This document shows, one piece after another, positions 52,813 through 62,033 of a stretch of DNA of 64,000 bases. How positions within the stretch are numbered: position 1 is the stretch's first letter; every line of letters begins with the position of its first letter. The DNA is from RGIG3002 sp045546775 (lineage in GTDB: Bacteria > Bacillota > Clostridia > Lachnospirales > Lachnospiraceae), in assembly GCA_045546775.1 (NCBI GenBank), contig JAZQDM010000084.1:16770-80769 (forward strand), given 5' to 3'. Made by a program: the position numbers and the translations under genes. Under the pieces are notes generated by a model. The model ran no database searches. It saw nothing but the letters and a program-made list of their open reading frames with translations, and was not told the origin of the DNA.

Positions 52813-54552
52813 TTGAAAAAACTAGGAAATTTCTTATTTAAATATTGGCATATCCTTCTTGTTGCCGGGTTGCTCGGCGCACAATTGCTTGTGTTTTTCG
52901 TGCTTGGTGACAAGAGCTACATTACCGTTCACGACAATTTGGACTTGTTTATCCCCCACTTTCGCATGATGGATTTGACGGGCACGTTTTTTAGCCACGG
53001 CGACCTGCTTCCGATTTTGGGCGGTGTGACAAGGAACAATTTCGGCTCGGAATTTTCACTTTACAACTTACTCTATTTGATTTTCCCGACGTACTATGCG
53101 TATATCATCGGTTACTTTTTAAGCATTGTGCTTGCCATGGTATCTGTATATCTGCTCGCAAAAGAGACGTTAAAAGACTTTGACAAATACAAACCGCTTG
53201 TTCTTGTGTTCGGCTTGATTTACGGTATTTTGCCGGTATTCCCGGCTTACGGATTTGCGTTTGCATCCATTCCGCTTGCGGCCTACTTGATTTACAAGCT
53301 GTACCACAAATGTGACTGGCGCGTGTTGCTTTTGTTGTTCGTGTATCCGGTTGTATCCTACTTCTCCTACTTTGGATTTTTTATTTTGGGATACTTGGTT
53401 GTCTTTTTCCTGTTTGACTGGATTCGCAAAAAGAAAATCAACAAAGGACTGCTTCTGTCCATTCCGGTACTGGCACTTGGCTATGTGTGCTTTGAATACC
53501 GCCTGTTTTATTCCATGCTTTTGGATGACACGGTAACAATCCGCAGCAGTATGGTCGTAGCAAGCCTGAATTTTGGTGAAATTTTCAACATGATAAAGGA
53601 CGGCTTTGTAAACAGTACATTCCACGCCGGAGACTCCCACACAAAATTTGTTCTTCCGGTTGTACTCGTTTATTTTGTCGTGCAAAATGTGTTGTTTATC
53701 AAAAAGAAACAGTACAAAAAACTGGTGACGGACTTATTCAATCTGCTCTTTTATTTTGTATTGTTTAACAGTATCGTTTACGGATTTTATTATTTCGAAC
53801 CGCTGCGCAATCTGTTGGAAACACTTGTTCCGCAGTTGCAGGGCTTCCAGTTTTACCGCACGCTGTTTTTCAACCCGTTCCTTTGGTACTGCCTGTTATT
53901 CATTATTTTGAAGCGTCTCTACGACCGCAAAAAGATGGCTGCTACGCTTCTTGCAAACGCCGGTGCTCTCATTGCGCTTTTGGTTGTCGTTTTCACACCG
54001 GCTAACTACAATGATTTTTATTACACTTGCTACTACACCGTCTTTTCCCAACTGAAAGGTACGGATGTGGACATGTTAAATTACCGGGAATTTTATTCCG
54101 AAGATTTGTTTGATGAAATAAAAGAAGAAATCGACTACAACGGCGAATATGCGGTTGCGTATGGCTTCCATCCGGGTGTGCTGACCTACAACGGCATCTC
54201 TGCTTTGGACGGCTACTTGGGCTTCTATGCGCAGGAATACAAAGAAAACTTCCGCAAAATCATTGCTCCCGCACTGGAAAAGAGCACTTATTACGAAAGT
54301 TATTTTGACAATTGGGGTGCACGCGCTTACATTTATCCGGGCTTTGACACAAGTTCCTATCTGCCTTCCAGATATTTGACGTTGCCGGATAACAACCTTT
54401 ATATCGACACGGAAGCTTTTAAAGCGCTGAACGGTGTGTATGTATTTTCCCGCTTTGAGGTGGCAAATGCAGATGAACTATCCCTCTCTTTAGCAGGGAC
54501 CTTTACAAACGAAAACTCGCCCTACACCATGTATGTCTACAAGGCGCAGTAA
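52813..54552 (+). CDS. Polytopic membrane protein, DUF6044-like
   Basis: The ~579-residue protein has about twelve membrane spans (from WHILLVAGLLGAQLLVFFVL to FTPANYNDFYY) and a C-terminal extracytoplasmic part (about 420-579). It resembles DUF6044/YkoS and wider YfhO-like glycosyltransferase-type membrane proteins, as ITVHDNLDLFIPHFRM (residues 38-53) sits in the first outer loop, where the catalytic acid of GT-C enzymes is found. The start is tentative: a TTG at 52813 has GGAG nine bases before it; an ATG at 52783 is possible. Confidence 0.65.
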   Translation: MKKLGNFLFKYWHILLVAGLLGAQLLVFFVLGDKSYITVHDNLDLFIPHFRMMDLTGTFFSHGDLLPILGGVTRNNFGSEFSLYNLLYLIFPTYYAYIIGYFLSIVLAMVSVYLLAKETLKDFDKYKPLVLVFGLIYGILPVFPAYGFAFASIPLAAYLIYKLYHKCDWRVLLLLFVYPVVSYFSYFGFFILGYLVVFFLFDWIRKKKINKGLLLSIPVLALGYVCFEYRLFYSMLLDDTVTIRSSMVVASLNFGEIFNMIKDGFVNSTFHAGDSHTKFVLPVVLVYFVVQNVLFIKKKQYKKLVTDLFNLLFYFVLFNSIVYGFYYFEPLRNLLETLVPQLQGFQFYRTLFFNPFLWYCLLFIILKRLYDRKKMAATLLANAGALIALLVVVFTPANYNDFYYTCYYTVFSQLKGTDVDMLNYREFYSEDLFDEIKEEIDYNGEYAVAYGFHPGVLTYNGISALDGYLGFYAQEYKENFRKIIAPALEKSTYYESYFDNWGARAYIYPGFDTSSYLPSRYLTLPDNNLYIDTEAFKALNGVYVFSRFEVANADELSLSLAGTFTNENSPYTMYVYKAQ

Positions 54553-54618
54553 GGCGATTTGCACCTATGTCTGCGACGCAAAGCCAACTATTGACTGCGC
54601 CGCGCAAACGGACATGAA

Positions 54619-54647
54619 TTGACAAGCCTACCCCAAAATGCTATGAT
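54619..54647 (+). promoter_or_regulatory. Promoter of the radical SAM gene
   Basis: TTGACA (54619-54624) and TATGAT (54642-54647) are 17 bases apart with an extended -10 TGC. This rules out the open-frame start at 54619. Confidence 0.82.
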
Positions 54648-54699
54648 ATTTTTGTTTGATTTTATAGAAAAAGTGCGTTTGCACAGAAATGAGGAAACT

Positions 54700-55680
54700 A
54701 TGCCGATTAGAATTCATAACTTTGGCGGAATTATCGGATGGAACGCAAAAAAATACCTTCCGAATCTTGCCAGCAACAGTTATTTAAAATTACAATTTTT
54801 AACACGTGGCAAGTCACAAAAGAAATACATTGACTACTTTTTAGGAAAAGACGAAATTCCGAAGCCGAATATCGTAAACTTGGAGACAATCAACCGTTGC
54901 AACTCCACTTGCGAATTTTGTACAGCTAACAAAAATGCGGAAAAACGTCCTTACAAACGTATGGAAGAAGATTTGTATTACAGCATCATCGACCAGCTTC
55001 GCGATTGGGACTACCGCGGTCATTTAACACTTTACGGAAACAACGAGCCGTGGCTTGACACACGTATTGTGGAATTCCACAAATACGCAAGAGAACAGCT
55101 TCCTAATGCGTTCATCTTTATGTCCACAAACGGCCTTTTGTTGGACATTGAAAAGACAAAACAGATTGTACCGTACGTCAATCAGTTGATTATCAACAAC
55201 TACTGTCTCGACATGAAGCTTCATCCAAACGTAAAAGAAGTTTACGATTATGTAAAAGCTCATCCGGACGAGTTTAAAGATGTGGATATTTTGATTCAGA
55301 TGCGCTATTTGAAAGAAGTTCTCACAAACCGTGCAGGCAGCGCGCCGAACAAACAGGCAACCGAGAAAGTCATCAAAGAAACTTGTCTCATGCCATTCAC
55401 GGATATGTGGATTATGCCAAACGGCAAACTTGGCATCTGCTGCTGTGACAACTTTGAAGTAACGGATTTTGGTGATTTGCATGAAATCTCTTTGAAAGAA
55501 GCTTGGAACAGCCCGAAATACCAAGAGCTTCGCCAAAAAATCAAAGACGGCCGTCAGAACTATCCGTTCTGCAAGCACTGCGACTTTATCGACGCAGGTC
55601 TTCGTATGGATGCGGTAAACGACATTTTAAAGAACCGCGAAACAAATCACGGCGCAAGACAGTCATTGTTCAAAAGATAG
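54700..55680 (+). CDS. Radical SAM/SPASM protein
   Basis: The 326-residue protein has the radical SAM cluster motif CNSTCEFC (Cys67, 71, 74), the strand LTLYGNNEPWLD, and a C-terminal SPASM-like region (CLMPFTDMWIMPNGKLGICC; CKHCDFIDAGL) that can hold an additional iron-sulfur cluster. SPASM proteins mostly modify peptides or sugars; no peptide substrate gene is evident nearby. The ATG at 54700 follows GAGG by five bases. Its neighbours are the DUF6044-like protein and a UDP-galactopyranose mutase-like FAD enzyme, so sugar or cell-surface modification is an attractive but unproven role. Confidence 0.9.
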   Translation: MPIRIHNFGGIIGWNAKKYLPNLASNSYLKLQFLTRGKSQKKYIDYFLGKDEIPKPNIVNLETINRCNSTCEFCTANKNAEKRPYKRMEEDLYYSIIDQLRDWDYRGHLTLYGNNEPWLDTRIVEFHKYAREQLPNAFIFMSTNGLLLDIEKTKQIVPYVNQLIINNYCLDMKLHPNVKEVYDYVKAHPDEFKDVDILIQMRYLKEVLTNRAGSAPNKQATEKVIKETCLMPFTDMWIMPNGKLGICCCDNFEVTDFGDLHEISLKEAWNSPKYQELRQKIKDGRQNYPFCKHCDFIDAGLRMDAVNDILKNRETNHGARQSLFKR

Positions 55681-55699
55681 ATATTGGTCAAATAATTAA

Positions 55700-55729
55700 G
55701 GCGACTTGCTTAAGCAAGCCGCCCTTTTT
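55700..55729 (+). terminator. Terminator of the radical SAM gene
   Basis: GGCGACTTGC and GCAAGCCGCC form a ten-base stem with one mismatch and a TTAA loop, followed by CTTTTT. Confidence 0.8.
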
Positions 55730-55734
55730 ACTTT

Positions 55735-57291
55735 CTATTTCGATTCGTGGTACTCTTCTTCTGTGTTAACCTTCCAAATGTTGGATTTATCCGTTGTACC
55801 GCTCAAAATATTTTTGACGGTTTCAAAAGATGTCACCATGGAGTGGTCAATGTTGTTGTAACGGTGCTGTCCGTTACGTCCTACACAGTAAAGGTTGTCG
55901 ATTGTATTTAAGTAATCCACGAGCGTATCGATTTCTGCGTAAGTATCGAAGTAAGCCGGATACGCTTTCTTCACCCACTCAGCATGGGTATCAATCACTA
56001 CGTCCGCACTGTCGATAAGTCCCATCTTCACCATTTCTTCTACACCGAGCTTTGCAAACTGCTCTTCGGTCATATTCCAGAACTCATCACCTTCGTTGCA
56101 GAAATACTCAAGACCTACCCAAACGGTATTCTCGATATCTTTCACCATGTACGGAGACCAGTTGTTGTAAATCTGGAAACGTCCCATTGTCACGTTTCTG
56201 TCATGCACATACACCCAGTTGTCCGGTACAATGTTGCCAATCGTTTTAATCTTTGTTTTATTTTTGAGATTGAGCTTCGGAATCAACACGCCCAAAGTCA
56301 TATAATCTCTGTAAGGAAGTCCTGCCGCAATTCTTGCCGGTTCTGCCGGAACATCGTTCATGCCGCCAATCAAATCTTTAATCGGCATGGAAGAAATCAC
56401 TACATCGCCTTCCATCGTCTTTTTCTCGCCGTCCTGCTCGTAAGTCAAGCTTGTAATAACGTTGTTTGCATCTTTTGTAATGCCAACTACTTTTGCTTTT
56501 CTAAGAATGGTACCGCCGAGTTTTTCTACTTCTGATGCTGTTACATCCCAAAGCTGACCCGGTCCTAATTTCGGATAGCTGAAAGACTCAATCAAAGAAG
56601 TCTCTACATGGCGATTTTTCTTGTTCGGAAGCATTTTAGAAAATACATCCTTGATAATCGCAAAAATAGACAAGCCTTTTACGCGCTGTGCGCCCCAGCT
56701 TGGGTCAATCTCGCTCGGATGGCGTCCCCAAAGGTTAGCCGTGTAATTTTCAAAAAACATGGAATACAGTTTTTTACCAAAACGGTTGATATAAAAATCT
56801 TCCAAAGATTTTTCTTCCCGTTTGTGAACTGCACTGAACAGATAACTGCATACCGCCTGTACCGTATTCACAAAGCCCATATTGATAAAAAGTTCCGGTT
56901 TAATCTGAATCGGATAATCAAAAAATTTGCTATCAAAAAAGATACGGGATACACGGTTACGATACAACATCGCACGGTCTGTCTCTTCCGGATTCGGACC
57001 GCCTTCTGCAAGCGGAATCTCACGTTCCAACACGATATCATCCCAGGAAGGTGCACCCTGCATCGGAAGCATGTTGTTCCACCATGCGTTTACTTCCGGA
57101 ACTTTAGAAAAGAAACGGTGTCCGCCCATATCCATGCGGTTTCCATTGTAGTTTACAGTCTTGGAAATACCACCCATGTCGTTGCTTTCTTCAAAAACAA
57201 CAACTTCCACTTCTCCTTTTCCTTTGCTCAAAAGCTCGTATGCTGCGGTAAGTCCTGCCGGACCTGCTCCGATAATCAATACTTTCTTCAT
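55735..57291 (-). CDS. NAD(P)/FAD-dependent oxidoreductase (amine oxidase/UGM-like)
   Basis: The 518-residue flavoprotein has VLIIGAGPAGLTAAYELLSK, the MGGHRFFSKVPEV block, and a C-terminal YCVGRNGQHRYNNIDHSMV that carries FAD contacts. It belongs to the amine oxidase/UDP-galactopyranose mutase-like group; NLWGRHPSEIDPSWGAQRVKG is typical of sugar-linked members. The substrate is unknown. The ATG at 57291 was chosen over the one four codons earlier that abuts GGAGG. It starts 30 bases after the scpB stop on the same strand. Confidence 0.83.
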   Translation of the reverse strand: MKKVLIIGAGPAGLTAAYELLSKGKGEVEVVVFEESNDMGGISKTVNYNGNRMDMGGHRFFSKVPEVNAWWNNMLPMQGAPSWDDIVLEREIPLAEGGPNPEETDRAMLYRNRVSRIFFDSKFFDYPIQIKPELFINMGFVNTVQAVCSYLFSAVHKREEKSLEDFYINRFGKKLYSMFFENYTANLWGRHPSEIDPSWGAQRVKGLSIFAIIKDVFSKMLPNKKNRHVETSLIESFSYPKLGPGQLWDVTASEVEKLGGTILRKAKVVGITKDANNVITSLTYEQDGEKKTMEGDVVISSMPIKDLIGGMNDVPAEPARIAAGLPYRDYMTLGVLIPKLNLKNKTKIKTIGNIVPDNWVYVHDRNVTMGRFQIYNNWSPYMVKDIENTVWVGLEYFCNEGDEFWNMTEEQFAKLGVEEMVKMGLIDSADVVIDTHAEWVKKAYPAYFDTYAEIDTLVDYLNTIDNLYCVGRNGQHRYNNIDHSMVTSFETVKNILSGTTDKSNIWKVNTEEEYHESK

Positions 57292-57320
57292 GTTTTTTCC
57301 CATCCTCCTAATATGTAGGC

Positions 57321-57890
57321 TTATATATCAAGCTTTAGCTGTATTTCTTCTTCTGCCTGATGTTTGAACTCTTCTACCTGAACCGGATTAAGTTCCGGCA
57401 ATTCCTCCAGGGATTTTAGTCCAAAACTTCTCAAAAACTGCTCTGTTGTGCCGAACAACAACGGTTTTCCCGGTGCATCCAACCGTCCGATTTCTTTGAT
57501 CAAGTCAAATTCTAACAAACGATTTACCGCATGGTCGCAGCTTACGCCACGCACTCTCTCGATATCCAGTCTTGTCACCGGTTGCTTGTACGCGATAATG
57601 GAAAGGGTCTCCAAAAGCGTATCTGTCAGTGTAAATTTGCGGGGTACTTTTGCAATTTTAATCAAGTACTCGTACATCTCGTTTTTCGTGCAAAGCTGCA
57701 CGCTTCCATCCAACTCAATGAGCGAAATGCCGCGCTCTTCTTTTTCATATTTTTCCTGCATGCCGGCAAGGATTTCTTTTGTCGTTTTGACATCTTCCTC
57801 AATCACGGTTGCCAGCTTGTCTATCTCAACCGAATCACCCATCGTGAACAAAATTGCCTCGATGACTGCTTCTGCCTTTTGTTTCTCCAC
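57321..57890 (-). CDS. scpB: Segregation and condensation protein B
   Basis: The 189-residue winged-helix protein works with ScpA and SMC in chromosome condensation. It shows AEAVIEAILFTMGDSVEID, LSIIAYKQPVTRLDIERVRG and KPLLFGTTEQFLRSFGLKSL. The start is a GTG at 57890, seven bases after GAGG; an ATG at 57920 next to the scpA stop has no ribosome site. Confidence 0.94.
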   Translation of the reverse strand: MEKQKAEAVIEAILFTMGDSVEIDKLATVIEEDVKTTKEILAGMQEKYEKEERGISLIELDGSVQLCTKNEMYEYLIKIAKVPRKFTLTDTLLETLSIIAYKQPVTRLDIERVRGVSCDHAVNRLLEFDLIKEIGRLDAPGKPLLFGTTEQFLRSFGLKSLEELPELNPVQVEEFKHQAEEEIQLKLDI

Positions 57891-57921
57891 TCTTTTTCCT
57901 CGACTTTCTAAAAACCGCATA

Positions 57922-58683
57922 TTAAGCGGTCGCACTTGTGTTTTCTTTCGCACTTATAATAATATCATCAAAAATGTTTTCTTGTACTATGTCAATTTTT
58001 CCAATTTTCATAAGTTCCAGCACAATCAGGAATGTAACGATAACTTCCATCTTGCTATGCTGCTTTTCAAGGAGCTTACGGAAACTGCATGTTTTGTGTT
58101 CTTTTATGTACGCTTCCACAAACAGCGACTTCACGTCCATGTCAATCTCATCTTTTTCGATTTTACCGAAAGTACTGCGTACCGGGTCAATCTTATCCAC
58201 TTGCTTTTTGACAATGGATTTGAAAATATCGTGAAGCTTGTTGAGCGTCATATCTCCTATCAGCTCTTCGTAATCGATAGGCTGACGGTATTCCTCAATT
58301 TCCTTCGGCATGGACTGTTCTCTGTAAAATACTTTATCCGCATCTACCTGCTTGTCTTTCAATTCAAAAGACATATATTTGTACATTTTGTATTCCAACA
58401 ATTTTTGAACAAGTTCTGCTCTCGGATCTTCTTCCTCACCTTCCTCATTGACTTCTTTCGGAAGGAGCATTCTGCATTTGATATCCAGAAGTGTTGCTGC
58501 CATGACAAGGAATTCGCTCATCACGTTCATATCTTCGGTTTCCATCTGCTTAATATAATCCAAATATTGCTCGGTAATCTCAACAATCGGAATATCATAA
58601 ATATCTACTTTGTTCTTGTCTATAAGATGTAGAAGCAAGTCCAACGGACCTTCAAACACTTCTAACTTAACCGGAATTGCCAT
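57922..58683 (-). CDS. scpA: Segregation and condensation protein A
   Basis: The 253-residue kleisin links the two SMC arms. The N-terminal LEVFEGPLDLLLHLIDKNKV and the C-terminal winged-helix part (VTFLIVLELMKIGKIDIVQE) are conserved, with an acidic middle. It is the first gene of the scpA-scpB-FAD enzyme run. Confidence 0.96.
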   Translation of the reverse strand: MAIPVKLEVFEGPLDLLLHLIDKNKVDIYDIPIVEITEQYLDYIKQMETEDMNVMSEFLVMAATLLDIKCRMLLPKEVNEEGEEEDPRAELVQKLLEYKMYKYMSFELKDKQVDADKVFYREQSMPKEIEEYRQPIDYEELIGDMTLNKLHDIFKSIVKKQVDKIDPVRSTFGKIEKDEIDMDVKSLFVEAYIKEHKTCSFRKLLEKQHSKMEVIVTFLIVLELMKIGKIDIVQENIFDDIIISAKENTSATA

Positions 58684-58806
58684 TCTTTCACTCCATTTTC
58701 ATCACTCATAAGCATACTTATTTATTATACTAGTATCAGACGGCAATTTCAAGCTATTTTCCGCGAAACTGCGCATCATGACGCAAATATACGCGATGCA
58801 GCTTCA

Positions 58807-59661
58807 TTACTTGCTGCAAAGTGTCAGCACATGCAATTCTCCCGGATTAAAAAGTCGCACCGGAATCGTATGCACACCAAGTCCGCGGCTCAAAAGCATG
58901 GTACTGCCGCCTTCTTTAAATATGCCGCCATCGTATTTCGGAAAAAAGCGGCAACGGGGCGAAACAACACCACCCAGAAGCGGAAGCCGCACAATTCCCC
59001 CATGCACATGCCCCGAAAGCACCAAATCCGCACCCCACTTTGCATAATCCGGAAAATAATCCGGGTTATGGGCAATCAGCACGTTGTAAGCATCTTTTTT
59101 CGGCGCACCGAGAATGCTTTGCAAATAATTTTCTTCCATCACTGTTGTTTTAAATCTTTTGTAAAATTTGCGGTCAATTTGAGAACCGTACACGCAGATG
59201 CCGTATTCCTCCAACAACACTTTTTCATTTACAAGCGGAACAATATTGGGATGTTTTACTGCTTCCCAATATCGCTCGCTCATATCACCATACACATCCG
59301 GATACAATTTCATTCTATGCTCATGGTTGCCCATTCCATACAAAATTTTGTATTTATCCGCCAAATAGTTAAGAAGTTTTACCGCCACTTCAAAATCGGC
59401 ATCCGGATGCGCATTCATCACATCCCCCGCAATCCAAATCATATCCGGGTTGATTTCATTGATTTTGGAAAGCAGCTGCCAATTGTCTTTGCCATAGCTT
59501 TTGTTATGCAAATCGGACAATACAACTACCTTAATATCCTTTTTTATTTTATCGGACACAAGGTCCGTTTCTATCGTCACAAATCGATTTGTGTCATACA
59601 CAATACCTGCAAATACAAGAAACAGTATCACACAAAGGACAAGCACTACTATTTTTAACAT
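58807..59661 (-). CDS. Membrane-anchored metallophosphoesterase
   Basis: The 284-residue protein has an N-terminal membrane helix (about 3-22) and a calcineurin-like domain with SDLHNK, AGDVMNAH, GNHEHRM and SGHVHGGI, the di-metal ligands. It is of the YkuE/UDP-diacylglucosamine hydrolase-like group; the substrate is unknown. Confidence 0.9.
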   Translation of the reverse strand: MLKIVVLVLCVILFLVFAGIVYDTNRFVTIETDLVSDKIKKDIKVVVLSDLHNKSYGKDNWQLLSKINEINPDMIWIAGDVMNAHPDADFEVAVKLLNYLADKYKILYGMGNHEHRMKLYPDVYGDMSERYWEAVKHPNIVPLVNEKVLLEEYGICVYGSQIDRKFYKRFKTTVMEENYLQSILGAPKKDAYNVLIAHNPDYFPDYAKWGADLVLSGHVHGGIVRLPLLGGVVSPRCRFFPKYDGGIFKEGGSTMLLSRGLGVHTIPVRLFNPGELHVLTLCSK

Positions 59662-59721
59662 GTTTCTTTCCTCTCTGCCGCATCTAATGCGCTACACAAT
59701 AGTATAACACAAACATAGCGT

Positions 59722-60906
59722 TTATAAAAGGAAATACGAAATACCTTCTTTCAGGTAATCCACAAATTTTGCTTTTTCCACTCCGTTTGCCGCAACAATA
59801 GGCACACTTCCCACCTTTTGTCCGTTCAGGCTGTAGACCGCTTCCCCTACAATCTGCCCTTTTTCCACCGGCGCCTGAATATATTCCGGCAAATGAATTT
59901 GCTTTTCTATGCCGGACACATTATTCCCTGCAATGTCCACATAGCGAAACGGTCCTTCAAATCCGAGCACAGCCTGCTTTTCTACACCACCGCGCACTTC
60001 CACTTGGCCTGCACTTTTTCCGTTTTCGTCCACATAAATATTACACACGGAAAAGCCATAATTTAAAAGTGTAATGGCATCCTGAAAACGCACCTTATAA
60101 TCCGGTGCCGCCATCACAACTGCAATCAAATCCACACCATCTTTGGAAGCCGTAGCCGAAAGGCAGTATTTTGCCTTGTCTGTGGAGCCTGTTTTTAACC
60201 CCGTCGCCCACTCATATTGACGAATCAGCTTATTGGTACTGGAAAGTGTAAAGGTACTGCTTCCTTTGTTTGTCACATGGGTAATATCTTCCATCCAGAT
60301 TTTTGTGTAATCAAAAATTTGCGGATATTTCGTCGTAAGCTCTCTGGACATAATGGCAATATCCCTCGCTGTGGTGTAATGGTTGTCAGAATTGGTAAGC
60401 CCGCAACAATCTTCAAAGTTTGTATTTGTCATGCCAAGCTCCTGGGCTTTTGCATTCATTTTGGCCACAAATTCTTCTTCGCTTCCTGCAATATGCTCTG
60501 CTACCGCCACACTGGCATCGTTACCGGACGCCACCACTATACACTTAATCATTGTCTCAAGCGTCTGTATTTCCCCTTCTTCCAAAAACACTTGCGAACC
60601 GCCCATCGATTTTGCATGAGCACTTGTAATGACTTCGTCCGAAAGGCTTATCGTGCCGGCTTCCAACTGCTCAAAAATCAACAACAGTGTCATTATTTTT
60701 GTAATACTAGCCGGACTGCGTCTTGTGTCTGCATCCTGTTCAAAAATCACCTTTCCGGTGGAAGCTTCAATCAAAATCGCAGAAGGCGCAGAAATAGTTA
60801 CCGCCGCGTCCGCTTTTACCGGAACTGCACAGCTCAAAAAACAAACTATCGCAAACATACTACACAAAAGCCGTTTCCACATTTTTGTATGTAATCTTTT
60901 TTTCAT
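59722..60906 (-). CDS. D-alanyl-D-alanine carboxypeptidase (DacF/PBP5-like), second copy
   Basis: The 394-residue protein has a signal peptide (after about residue 33) and the motifs SITK (Ser67), SGN (127-129) and KTG (238-240), then a beta domain (about 270-375). It trims peptidoglycan stem peptides. It is shorter than the copy at 49.2 kb, and closer to sporulation-type DacF. The ATG at 60906 follows GGGTAG. Confidence 0.95.
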   Translation of the reverse strand: MKKRLHTKMWKRLLCSMFAIVCFLSCAVPVKADAAVTISAPSAILIEASTGKVIFEQDADTRRSPASITKIMTLLLIFEQLEAGTISLSDEVITSAHAKSMGGSQVFLEEGEIQTLETMIKCIVVASGNDASVAVAEHIAGSEEEFVAKMNAKAQELGMTNTNFEDCCGLTNSDNHYTTARDIAIMSRELTTKYPQIFDYTKIWMEDITHVTNKGSSTFTLSSTNKLIRQYEWATGLKTGSTDKAKYCLSATASKDGVDLIAVVMAAPDYKVRFQDAITLLNYGFSVCNIYVDENGKSAGQVEVRGGVEKQAVLGFEGPFRYVDIAGNNVSGIEKQIHLPEYIQAPVEKGQIVGEAVYSLNGQKVGSVPIVAANGVEKAKFVDYLKEGISYFLL

Positions 60907-60962
60907 AACCACTACCCATTTTCATGCTTTCACTTAGTCTATGCATATGTTTTTTTGCATAA

Positions 60963-61010
60963 AAAAAGAATTTGTCCGCCGTTTTCTCACAGCAAAAACA
61001 AATTCTTTTT
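60963..61010 (-). terminator. Terminator of the CmpB-type membrane protein gene
   Basis: A perfect 13-base stem (60963-60975 with 60998-61010) with a 22-base loop is followed on the minus strand by a T run. Confidence 0.75.
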
Positions 61011-61048
61011 AAATTCCTATGATATAACTTGCGTCATAGACACTGTCT

Positions 61049-61642
61049 TTATGACCAACGCGCTTTCAAATTTTGATAGGCGTTCACAATTTTCTTGCGT
61101 CCGGCGCCAAGCGGATTGTTCCATGCTTTATTCAGCTGAATTGCATAATCCACTGCTTCAATCGCCAAAATAACGCAACAAATTATGATACCGTAACGCA
61201 TTTCCACTTTATCGATGAGTGCCAGTACTTTCTCATGCAAAAAGGTAATAATGATAATCGCATAAAATCCCCATGCAATCGTACTTTCCAAGCAAAGAAT
61301 TCCTTTATAGTTGAACGGCTTATCATTGTAATCCCACCAAAGCTGTCCAAATACTTTAATCATCATAATACCAACCAGATATTCAAACATAGTAGCAAGA
61401 ACAGCACCTGCAAGATACAACATCATAACGCGGTCCTTTAACGGGCACAAAATCAAATAGCCAACTACCGCTCCGAAGCCATAAATCGGACAAAACGGTC
61501 CTTTTGCAAAGCCCCTGTTTGTAAGCTTTTTGTTGCAAAACGACATGTAAATGGATTCCACAACCCATCCTAAAACACTGTACAAAATGAATGCTGCCAC
61601 TAAATGATACACATCAGTTCCAAACATTTCTCTCGTCCACAT
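61049..61642 (-). CDS. CmpB-type (putative ABC permease, PF06541-like) membrane protein
   Basis: The 197-residue protein has five or six spans and the segments ILYSVLGWVVESIYMSFCNK, NRGFAKGPFCPIYGFGAVVG and WWDYNDKPFNYKGILCLEST, typical of proteins annotated as CmpB-type ABC permease. No ATPase partner is near and the function is not known. The ATG at 61642 follows GGGG by seven bases; an earlier in-frame start would lie in the rpsU terminator. Confidence 0.82.
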   Translation of the reverse strand: MWTREMFGTDVYHLVAAFILYSVLGWVVESIYMSFCNKKLTNRGFAKGPFCPIYGFGAVVGYLILCPLKDRVMMLYLAGAVLATMFEYLVGIMMIKVFGQLWWDYNDKPFNYKGILCLESTIAWGFYAIIIITFLHEKVLALIDKVEMRYGIIICCVILAIEAVDYAIQLNKAWNNPLGAGRKKIVNAYQNLKARWS

Positions 61643-61681
61643 GTATTTTCCCCACTCTCTTTTGATAAGTAATAAACAAAA

Positions 61682-61703
61682 TCCTTGGTCTAACGGCCAA
61701 GGA
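61682..61703 (-). terminator. rpsU terminator
   Basis: TCCTTGG (61682-61688) pairs with CCAAGGA (61697-61703). On the minus strand it is followed by TTTTGTTT. Confidence 0.8.
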
Positions 61704-61716
61704 CTTGTCATTCATA

Positions 61717-61893
61717 TTAGTTATATTTACGTTTTCTAGCTGCTTCAGATTTTTTCTTACGTTTTACGCTAGGTTTTTCGTAATGCTCTCTTTTGCGGAT
61801 TTCCTGCTGGATACCTGCTTTTGCACAACTTCTTTTAAAACGACGTAAAGCGCTATCTAAAGTCTCGTTTTCTTTTACGATTACGTTTGACAT
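61717..61893 (-). CDS. rpsU: 30S ribosomal protein S21
   Basis: The 58-residue basic protein, MSNVIVKENETLDSALRRFK..., matches S21, with GIQQEIRKREHYEKPSVKRK and a Lys/Arg tail. GGGAGG lies about a dozen bases upstream, with AGGTG nearer. It has its own promoter and terminator. Confidence 0.96.
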   Translation of the reverse strand: MSNVIVKENETLDSALRRFKRSCAKAGIQQEIRKREHYEKPSVKRKKKSEAARKRKYN

Positions 61894-61989
61894 AATTACA
61901 CCTGACCTCCCTTCAGTCCCTTCAAGTTACTCGACTGACTGGGTTAATTATTTGCATTTAGGCACTATTCGCCTATCTGCACAAGACAT

Positions 61990-62017
61990 ATTATAACACA
62001 AAAAAACAATACGTCAA
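61990..62017 (-). promoter_or_regulatory. rpsU promoter
   Basis: On the minus strand TTGACG (62017-62012) and TATAAT (61995-61990) are 16 bases apart with an extended -10 TG. The leader is about 95 bases. Confidence 0.75.
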
Positions 62018-62033
62018 CTGTTTTTTTTGAGAA

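Noticed and set aside
54619..54699. N-terminal extension of the radical SAM protein
   Set aside because: The proposed TTG start is the -35 box of a consensus promoter; the ATG at 54700 has a ribosome site.
58831..59658. Long plus-strand open frame opposite the metallophosphoesterase gene
   Set aside because: It mirrors the conserved gene codon for codon and has no family match.
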